Source of the DNA: Fratercula arctica
Taxonomy: Eukaryota; Chordata; Aves; Charadriiformes; Alcidae
DNA length: 64,000 nucleotides
Direction: 5' to 3'
NCBI GenBank assembly: GCA_947846985.1
Contig: CANTUZ010000005.1
Span: 744,001 to 808,000, forward strand
Positions 56,701 through 64,000 of the stretch are shown piece after piece. The position numbers were made by a program, and so were the translations under genes. Every line of letters starts with the position of its first letter. The stretch's first letter is position 1. The notes beneath the pieces were generated by a model, which ran no database searches, was not told where the DNA came from, and worked only from the letters and a program-made list of their open reading frames with translations.

Positions 56701-59700
56701 TCAAATTTAAGACTGGACAATCCCTGTAAATTCAAGCACAGTCGCCTACTAAAGTAACTGATTTTATTCGCAAAGATACAACAAGATCTTTACTCAAATG
56801 CGGAGTTGCACAAATAACTAAAGAGATGCTTCTACCAAAAACCAGAGCAATTTCATTAAATACATCGAATGTCTCTCATCCCAGTTGTTTGAGACGTATT
56901 TAGAATGCTTGCCCCATTTCAGTCAGGGGGGCTAACTGGAATGCTCACGGAAGTCCAGGCAGAACCCAAACCACAAGTAGTAAAACTTAAAATCTCTTTT
57001 AACAGAACATAGCTACAGATCATGCAGTTCCATGTTTTCTCTGACAGCTGTCACTCCAGAAGCTGCAGAGGAATGTACAAAAAGCTTTTGTCTACAATGT
57101 TTGCCATCTGCCTATTTCCACTAGGTGGTATCATTCTAATTGTAGTGTGTAGAGATTTGCTTAATAAGCTTTCAAAGTTGTTATTCTTAGCTAAGGGTTC
57201 TAGGTGCTTTCATTGTTCGTAAGTACAATTCACAGATCTAGTTAATAGCCTCAGTGATATCCTATATCAATCTAAGTATGAACTATGAAAAATACTGTCT
57301 TTTATCAATTTTGAGACTTTATTTTCATTGAATAGATTTTTATTCTTGGCATTAAACCCACAGAAAACAGAATCTCTTCATATAACTTCTCAGTTCTGGC
57401 TGGGATACTTTTGTAATGCTTCTGGATTTTAAATGCGAACATCTTTGCGGTACTGTGCACATAATCATTAACATTCTCCTTTAAATACCCTCTGGCTTCC
57501 TCTTTTGTTTTGGCACACAACAACATTGTTACACTCCAAATCCCCTATGCAGTTTTATTTTCTTTTCATTTTATGTCTTGCAACATCACATGTCTTTCTG
57601 AACTAAATAAGCACTTAAGTTAATGGCCGATTCTGCTGCACACCAATGAAGCAACAGAGCCTCTTCTGTAAGAGCAGTTCATTTTTTCCTCCCAAAGTTG
57701 CACTGTTTGCTTAGGTCCCTCTAAAGTTTCTCTTCTCTTTTCTGCCCTCAACTAACGTGAATTATCAACTTGAATTATCAAGTTTTTCTGTTTTATAGCA
57801 ACATATTCCCTTTAATAATTTTAAAGGGCACATATCCTTGCATTCTCCTGACGTCTTAGAAGATCTCATAGCAGTTTTCCATTCAGAAAATATTTTGCTT
57901 TGTATCACCTACCTGCCTACTGTTATTCTGTGACCATTCTGGTTCTTATTTTATTTAAATACATAAATTAACCTTACTTCTTCATTATGTAAGAAACAAC
58001 ATTATCTCTTCATGCAGTATTACCTCTTCATCAGAGCAGGTTCTCATTACTTCCCACAAACTCTTATTCACATTCACCAGGAGTTCATCTTGGATATTTG
58101 CATACACTTTTAACCTGAAATGTGGAAAAAAAAGTTGAAAGGAAGTCCTGTTGCAACGGCACCGTGCACATAAAGCAGCACGTTGGTATTTGTACAACTC
58201 ATTCCCCTTTTCTAATTAACATATGGAAATGTAAATATTTTCATTTCGTTGGGTCTTACATCTTGGAGAGACCTTCTAAAGCCTTGAATAAATGGGGCCC
58301 ATGTTTGTTAAACTCTAGCACATAATATAAAGTTCATTTCCTACAGTCTTTGTGTTGAGGGCAGGTCCGAAGAGGAGGTGCAGAGCTAGAGAGCCAAAGA
58401 AATAGGAAGTGGTGCTAATGAGGCTGGGAAAAATCTTACTGCTGATTCTGAATTTTATCATAAAACTTGTTTCTGCAAATAAGTTGTAAAAGGCATAATG
58501 AATCAGGCCAGAAGTGACCTTCAGATAAGAAAATAAATCATGTAACTGTATTTCAATCTAATAAACACTGGAAGATTAGAACAACAGATCGTAACCTGTT
58601 ACAATCCTGCTTTCTATGTTTGATCATTTTTGACACAATTTGAAAAATTTTATTCTAACTCTTCTGATGTGCAACTGAAACACCATTAGTAAAAGATACA
58701 TTACCTGAGGAAAATCAAACTTTAACTATCTCCATAACCACAACTCCTCCCCAAGAGTTAGCCCTATACCATCTAAATCTGTAATAAACTGGCTGCCAGC
58801 ATGAAGTAGGTTAACTATCATTTTTTATTTTTCCTGTATGTAATGTATGAACTGTCTTCAGGCCACTTTGCATGCAACCAGAGCTGAAAAAATAAAATTA
58901 CTGATATACTGTGACTGAAAAAACACTTACTCGTCTATCTTCTGAGAAAGGGCCTGGCAATCTTCCTCATAAATACGCAGCTTGGGGCGATAAATGTATT
59001 GGCTGTAAATGAGGTCTTCTGGAGTAGGTGGTGCACTGACTGCACACTGGGGAAAAACAGAGGGGAAGATTGTGAAGAAAAAGAAAAAAAAGGATACATA
59101 TTCTTCAGAAACAGTAACTTCCAGTCAAGGCATGTACAGGAGCCAGTAAAAGGCCCAGAAGCTATACTTTTGCAGAACAGAAAAATTACACGGCCCTGTG
59201 TTCAGGATGATTGCAAAGTAAGATTATTGCCTTACTGGTAGTAACTTGATGCTGAACGAGCGGTACTTGTCTGCACGCAAAAAAATAGTTCCCATGTCTA
59301 CAAGAATTCAGCGGAGACCTTTCAGGATAAAGATACTGAACCTGGGTTCAGGCAGAACAGACTTAAGGGGAAGAAATAAAGAGTAGTCATGTCATGGTGA
59401 AGCGCTTAAGAAGGAGAAAGTAGAAGAGGTAGGAGGAGGCAGAGCAGCATTTCAGGGTTCTGATTTCAGTGGCTGATGGACACGGTAAGAAGGTAAAGTG
59501 AAAAGGTTAGACTGAGCTTCTAATTCTAACTTTCAAAATTATGACCCTTAAAACAAGTTAAAAAGGCAAGAATTGCCATATTTATCCACGAACAGATAAT
59601 GCTGAATATATAGTATTTCGTTAACAGATTGAAATCTATTCTGGTTTTCAGTACTGAGCAAAAAAAGCATCAGACTTTTCGGAGGTGAACAAGCAAAGAG

Positions 59701-62700
59701 AGAAGAGGAAGCACGCAGCATCTAACACACTTGTCAAGGCAGAACTGACTTCTGGCTTAACTCATTTAAAGGTCTTTAATACAAAACCAGTTAGTTGATA
59801 GAAATTTTTTTTAAAAAAGACAAATATAATTTAAGGTCAATTATATTATTCATCACAAAGGATAGATACTCACACTGGCTGGAACATGGCTATGCCGGGG
59901 CTTCTGAATCGGAACATGGACTTGAAGAAGTGTAAAGAACTCCCCAACTGTGATAACACCACTCTGAAATTTCTGTAAAGATTAGGAAAAATGTCCGGGT
60001 AAGTACATTTTTCAAGCAAGAATGCTTACTTGCATATATGCGCACAAGTATTTTTCCTGTTAGGACAAGAAGTTAGCATCTTTCAGCTATTTACGTACCT
60101 CCCGTAAGTTATCTTCACAAATGCTGTCTGTGAGAAGCAGAGACTCCATCTGACTGCTCCGCTGAACTAGCCAGGAAAAACAAAAGGGGGATATTGCTGG
60201 GGTTAATAATATTCTTACAGAAATATGGACCTAAGTTCATTAGCTTTAGAAAAAAAGCTATTTTAATGTAAAGTTTGACCTTTCTGTGTGTTTCAAGTGC
60301 TGAATGAAGTCATTGAGGAAACAACTACTTGTGACAAATAAGGAGGATGAGACTAAGAATCTAATGTAGAATAAGCTCTGTGTCAGAGCAGTAATGAAGT
60401 GACAGAGTTCACTTTTCTATGGGAGGAAAGCCATATGTAACACACTAAAAAGTAATGAAACTGAAGAAGGGACTGCAGCCAGTTTGCAGAGGGCATCCTA
60501 CGTAGACAGAGCTTTCAAGGTGAAAACACGGCATTTGAATTCTGAGCCAACAAGGGCTAGTTTCTCACTCAAAGGAAGGAGCCCAGCTTCTACTGGATAA
60601 GGCACATGCTTTCATGGTTGCAGAGGGCCAAAATTGGAATTGGTTTTGTAAATAGAAGCAAGATATCACTTATCAGATGATTGTCAGATTTCTGCCTCAT
60701 TGCTAGGTATCAGCTAATTAGCAAGAGCTAATTAAACCTGGGGGCTGAATCTGCTTAGAGCCTGTCCCTGCAACGCACTCCGAGGAGTCTTTTTCCAAGA
60801 GCGCAGTGCTGAGCCATGCAGACTCATTCTGCACAGAACCAGCTTAAAATCATCTTTGGGCCAGCAGAGTTTGAGATGGGGCTTTAAACCGCCTCATCAG
60901 CCCAACTTGCCCTTGAAACCAAAGCTGGACTTAAACTCTGCTCCTTTTTCTTCCCATCCCAGTTTTCCTTGAATAGCTTGGACTCCTAGGTCGAACATAA
61001 AAGCACTGACGGGCTGGGTGGGAAGCTGTGACACAGGCATTCAAGGCCTTTCCCAAATGAAATAAATACTGCAGTTGGGGCTCTGCCTTGATTAAGTGTA
61101 AAGAGCACGAGTTTGAAACTGTTATCACAAAGGAAGTCTTACTTGTTAATTCTGTGTCAGCCTTAACAGAATCCAGAGAGCTGCTGGTGCTGGCATGAGT
61201 ACAGTCAGGGCTTTTAGCCGCCAGATTCGGAGGGTCTTCACCTTCACGAACTTCTTCTTGGCTCTGAGACACAGCGCCAAAAGTAACCTAATATTAGGCA
61301 AGTTTGAAAACAAGGAAATACTAAAAGAGCTCTATGAAACAATACAGGAGTAAGTTGATTAGCAGTTTATTGTAGCTGTTTCTTGACATTCAGAATTGTT
61401 TCATTTTTAGTATTGGCATGTTTTATATCTAATCAGCATGACAAACCAGCGTATGGCTAGTTAAGCCATTTCCTACGATGCCATATAGGAAGTAAAGCTG
61501 CAAAATCCTTCATTCATTCCTCAAAGCAGTCGCCACCACAGCCCCTTCTTCTTCCAGCTTTTGGAACTAGAAAGTTTCTACTGATGATGTACAAACCTAT
61601 TTTTAAGGTGAGATTAATGTTCCGTATTTGCACAGATTTTCTTGATTCAGCTGAGCTGCAATTCGTGCTGTCTATAAAAAAGCTAATTTAAAGTAAACAT
61701 CCGTGTTTGGATTTTAAATAATTACTTTAGGCCTTACTCATTGTACCTAAGCAACATCTAGCAAACAGTTCAGTTCAGAGGACTAAGTATTTAGTCGCGA
61801 AAAGATTAAAAGGACACTATGGAGAAGAGTGATTTACAATTGACTTATCCCTTATCCTGTCTGTTTTGTGTGGCTCAAGGAAGTTCCACAGATCAACCCA
61901 ATTCTTCTATTTTGGCAAAACAATGAAAAATACAGGGAATGACACAGCAAAAAGACAGCAAACTGGTAGTTAAGAGGAACAAGAAAACCTACCAATAGAT
62001 CTGCTTACACCCCAAAATTTAAACAAAAGTCCCGCCTGTTAGTGCTCACTGTATCTTAATAACGAGCGATTAGGCTCACCTGCAAGTCTTGGGAGGCCTC
62101 ACCATCCAAGTTTTCATCCCTCTTCACCTTCTTTGGACTTTGAAGATCCTCCTCATCTTCTTCCAAAGCTCTTTTTGTGTTGTTGTAAGTTTTTGTCTCT
62201 TCAAATTGATTCTCTTCATTGGGGGAGATTTGTTTTTGGCTTATCTCATTGCAAGCATTTTCCACGAGTTCGGAGCTTACAGATTCATTTGAATCCATTT
62301 CTTCTAGGCAGACGGGAAGAAATTCTTCTGCTATAAACTGAGAAGGGCTGAAGTTCTGCCTACTAGATGTGCTGGTACCTGGGGCTTCACCAGGGTTTCC
62401 GCCTACTTCTGAATCTGGTGCTTCTCTTTTGTCTGAAGATTTTGCATTTATGTCTTGTACACTAGAAACAGAAGGATTTCTTCTGTTTGGTAATTTAGGC
62501 TGGAAGATGCCTAGAGGGATATTTATTCCTTGATATCTATCTTTAAGTGCCATGCCTAAATTTGCATGTATGGGAGCAGCTCCAGATTCAAGACCTGTGT
62601 TTTCCTGCTCTTTATTATCAAATAAATTATTTGGTTCATTTACAGTATTTTTTCCTAACCTCAAGGTATCCTCTGGCTGAATTGCTTTGGGCAATTGGTC

Positions 62701-64000
62701 AGAAAAAGCAGTTTCAGAAACAGAGAGAACTGCAGATTTCTTTCTAATATTTTTCAGTTTTGAACAAACATTTAAAATACCTGATAATTCAGGTGCAAGC
62801 GTAGGATCTATTTGATCTCTTGGACTGTCACTGACCAAAAGCTGCTCAGTTTGTTCAGAGTTTATTTGAAAGTCTTTTGGAGGTGTCTCCCCTTCAGCTG
62901 GCAGCCCCTCATTTTCCTTTGATTCCTTGTTAGAAACTGCAGCAAGGCTTGCTCCAGCCAAGCCTAAATCTGTACCTAAATCTTCACATCTAGATAAATC
63001 ATCTTGCGATACTTGGTTTCTCTGACTACTACATGCATCTGAAGAAGCCTTCAAAGAATCCGATTGCTGGACGGGAAGTGAAACACTGGATACCAAATCG
63101 CCACTTTCTTCACTGCAATCCATGGTCCCGTTACTTGGAAGCTTGAAAGACACTCTCTTTGATTTCAGGTTTTCTGGCAGTATGAGATCCTGCTGACTGT
63201 TCACGGGGACAGAATTATCTGTGGGAAGGTCGAGATCCTGTGGTGTCTTCACACCCATAGTCTCTTCTGGACGTGAGACAGAATAAGTGGAATCTGGTGT
63301 TGTGCCACTGGGCGCTTTGAGAGCTCCTTTCTCGCTAGGAAATGCTGGGGCTGATGAAACAGAAGAGGCAATGCTGGCCTTATCCTTAGAGTTTGTGTGA
63401 TATTCACCCTTCAGGTCTTTCGTATGCAGAGAATCTATTTCATCTCTGCAAGACGGCAACACGCTATGCAAGTCTGATTGCTGAGTGCTTTTATGTGACA
63501 CTTCTTGGTTCTCAAATCCATTAATGTTGTTATTAACAGCAATGGTATGGGATGCAGTTATTTCCATATCATCTTGGTTGTGGGTAAACACAATGGTTTT
63601 ATCAGGAGGAACTGCAGAAGTGGCTGGAATGGACACTCTGTTCTGTACATCAATTTCACCACTTAATACAGCTGTATGAGTTTTAGTGATCTCCATATCC
63701 TCAGCCAAAGTAAAAATGACAGTTTTGCTCTCTGGACAGGAGGCTGTTTCAACCTGCTTAGCCAGGTTTAGTTTATCCTCACAAAAGACTCTTTCAATAC
63801 TTTCATCAACAGAGTGAGACTCAGTCATTTCCATGTCAGCCTGGTAACTTGTAAACATAATTGTGGAACTTAAAGGAGCAGACTGTTTGGGTTGCCTACC
63901 TTGCAGGTAATTTTCTTCCAGAGCTGCATTATGGGTTTTAGTGATTTCCATGTCATCCGTAGCAAACGTAGTAGCTTCGCTATTTGAAAGTGCTTGCCGT
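50682..64000 (-). CDS. KNL1: KNL1 (CASC5) kinetochore scaffold, C-terminal 17 exons, 5' part outside window
   Basis: KNL1 is the KMN-network scaffold at the outer kinetochore. MPS1 phosphorylates its MELT repeats to recruit BUB3-BUB1/BUBR1 for the spindle checkpoint, and its C-terminus binds ZWINT and the MIS12 complex. The exon chain has GT-AG borders throughout and phases that close exactly: 62080-64000 (cut by the window edge), 61143-61287, 60099-60166, 59874-59972, 58931-59046, 58024-58114, 56437-56553, 55719-55806, 54899-54967, 54468-54507, 54247-54348, 53696-53796, 53341-53409, 53085-53194, 52375-52493, 50899-51021, 50682-50787 (TGA 50682-50684). That gives about 640 residues from the large exon plus 520 from the rest. 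In order: four MELT-like repeats, a long disordered acidic stretch with an RVSF motif, a basic SPKKVKRDE signal, coiled coil, then tandem RWD domains ending in HQHLLRDPR. No frame break is seen. Confidence 0.96.
50899..51021 (-). CDS. KNL1: KNL1 window exon 16
   Basis: 123 bases encoding VKLLFSASTAFAKFELTLFL and PSASLPFNVQNHIG, the second RWD lobe. Confidence 0.93.
51609..51662. repeat. 27-bp perfect tandem duplication in a KNL1 intron
   Basis: Two exact copies of a 27-bp unit starting ACAAGCACAAACCAGGTC, back to back at 51609-51635 and 51636-51662. Confidence 0.95.
52375..52493 (-). CDS. KNL1: KNL1 window exon 15
   Basis: 119 bases encoding VLHDVSLVVSRCKVLGEEIE and ERWGGKFNLLKTEV, the helix linking the two RWD lobes. 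Confidence 0.92.
52583..52600. repeat. AC dinucleotide microsatellite
   Basis: About nine AC units in a KNL1 intron. Confidence 0.85.
53085..53194 (-). CDS. KNL1: KNL1 window exon 14
   Basis: 110 bases encoding LVQRLIFQFIESQGCWQEKC and STLYYLPQ. Confidence 0.92.
53341..53409 (-). CDS. KNL1: KNL1 window exon 13
   Basis: 69 bases encoding GDVFGEDPSRKIVSLNFESL. Phases fit both neighbours. Confidence 0.9.
53696..53796 (-). CDS. KNL1: KNL1 window exon 12 (RWD start)
   Basis: 101 bases encoding SEWEITEWSEQQAVFNFLYD and AIELTVVFGPP, the first strands of the RWD region that contacts the MIS12 complex (NSL1). Confidence 0.93.
54247..54348 (-). CDS. KNL1: KNL1 window exon 11
   Basis: 102 bases encoding ELSDLEAENEQMLVQMNQLK and KEKSCQELLERY, a clear coiled coil leading into the RWD domains. 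Confidence 0.93.
54468..54507 (-). CDS. KNL1: KNL1 window exon 10 (40 bases)
   Basis: A micro-exon encoding ELKSLQAQEEELQ. It is supported by its acceptor (TCTTAG), donor (GTGAGA) and the phases of both neighbours. Confidence 0.88.
54899..54967 (-). CDS. KNL1: KNL1 window exon 9
   Basis: 69 bases, acidic: DSDWEEREADCGDEMAEGKN. Confidence 0.88.
55719..55806 (-). CDS. KNL1: KNL1 window exon 8
   Basis: 88 bases encoding EQHEKLRSRMEKVDELIKEA, with heptad-like spacing of hydrophobic residues (coiled coil). Confidence 0.93.
56437..56553 (-). CDS. KNL1: KNL1 window exon 7
   Basis: 39 codons in phase 0, encoding LKSFGTELNKMKSYFTKESK, then an amphipathic helix ending LLQSAQ. Part of the predicted ZWINT-binding helical region. 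Confidence 0.93.
58024..58114 (-). CDS. KNL1: KNL1 window exon 6
   Basis: 91 bases encoding LKVYANIQDELLVNVNKSLW and MRTCSDEE. Confidence 0.92.
58931..59046 (-). CDS. KNL1: KNL1 window exon 5
   Basis: 116 bases encoding PPTPEDLIYSQYIYRPKLRI and YEEDCQALSQKID, the start of the C-terminal helical region. Confidence 0.93.
59874..59972 (-). CDS. KNL1: KNL1 window exon 4
   Basis: 33 codons in phase 0. It encodes KFQSGVITVGEFFTLLQVHV, then PIQKPRHSHVPAS, a conserved segment before the coiled coil. Confidence 0.9.
60099..60166 (-). CDS. KNL1: KNL1 window exon 3
   Basis: 68 bases, donor GTACGT. It encodes QRSSQMESLLLTDSICEDNL. Phases fit both neighbours. Confidence 0.88.
61143..61287 (-). CDS. KNL1: KNL1 window exon 2
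   Basis: 145 bases, acceptor ATATTAG, donor GTAAGA. It encodes VTFGAVSQSQEEVREGEDPP and a Ser-rich stretch; disordered linker. Confidence 0.88.
62080..64000 (-). CDS. KNL1: KNL1 large MELT-repeat exon (partial)
   Basis: Open from the window edge to donor GTGAGC (exon border 62080). MELT-type motifs: MEITKTH at 63951, MEMTESH at 63834, MEITKTH at 63696, MEITASH at 63567, each preceded by an F-T element (for example TIMFTSYQAD, TVIFTLAED). Spacing is 39-46 residues. Downstream are an RVSF at 63156-63145 and a basic SPKKVKRDE near the exon end. Confidence 0.95.

Larger units (their letters stand above)
50788..62079 (-). other. KNL1: KNL1 introns
   Basis: Sixteen short to medium introns, AT-rich. 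I see no CR1 copy in them, unlike RAD51. They hold a 27-bp tandem duplication (51609-51662) and an AC repeat (52583-52600); nothing else recognised. Confidence 0.7.

Noticed and set aside
57305..57526. Short minus-strand frame with a protein-like look (ENVNDYVHSTAKMFAFKIQK)
   Set aside because: It lies in a KNL1 intron, no splice sites link it in phase to the neighbouring exons, and the exon chain is already complete without it. I do not recognise the sequence.

Overview
This is vertebrate nuclear DNA, almost certainly from a bird. Eight or more 5'-truncated CR1 LINEs are present, with their characteristic 3' ends of tandem ATTCTATGAT-type repeats. There is also an LTR fragment of a family I know as common in birds. 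Genes are split by canonical GT-AG introns. The left half (about 1-33 kb) is GC-rich, full of G-runs, microsatellites and minisatellites, and gene-poor. The right half (about 34-64 kb) is AT-richer and holds two genes packed head to tail. The species cannot be fixed from the sequence.

Layout from left to right. (1) 243-7488, plus strand: the last four coding exons of RMDN3 (PTPIP51), the mitochondrial outer-membrane protein that tethers ER to mitochondria. (2) 16694-18230, minus strand: an intronless CYP1-family cytochrome P450, best matched to CYP1C1, a subfamily missing from mammals. Its reading frame is broken by one extra base in a six-base homopolymer (18099-18104). A full-consensus AhR/ARNT response element lies about 0.9 kb upstream. 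(3) 18.3-35 kb: no gene recognised. This stretch holds GC-rich G-tracts, a polypurine GAA/GAG array, AT-rich repeats, three CR1 copies, a possible LTR and a 20/21-bp minisatellite. (4) 36034-46527, minus strand: complete RAD51, with a noncoding first exon and nine coding exons giving an intact 339-residue recombinase. A 76-bp hairpin-forming inverted repeat with 37-bp perfect arms sits just upstream. (5) 50682-64000, minus strand: the 3' part of KNL1 (CASC5), 17 exons from the large MELT-repeat exon (cut by the window edge) to the stop codon, about 1,160 residues.

The order KNL1 -> RAD51 -> <- RMDN3 is the conserved vertebrate arrangement as I know it from human 15q15. The difference here is the P450 between the tail-to-tail RAD51 and RMDN3 genes. 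KNL1 (kinetochore and spindle-checkpoint scaffold) and RAD51 (homologous recombination) are both genes of dividing cells. They share a strand but have separate promoters and are about 3 kb apart. I see no prokaryotic-style system, CRISPR array, tRNA or rRNA. The notable points are the broken CYP1C1 frame, its XRE, the RAD51-promoter palindrome, near-identical CR1 direct repeats flanking the P450, and a PP1-docking RVSF motif in the middle of KNL1.
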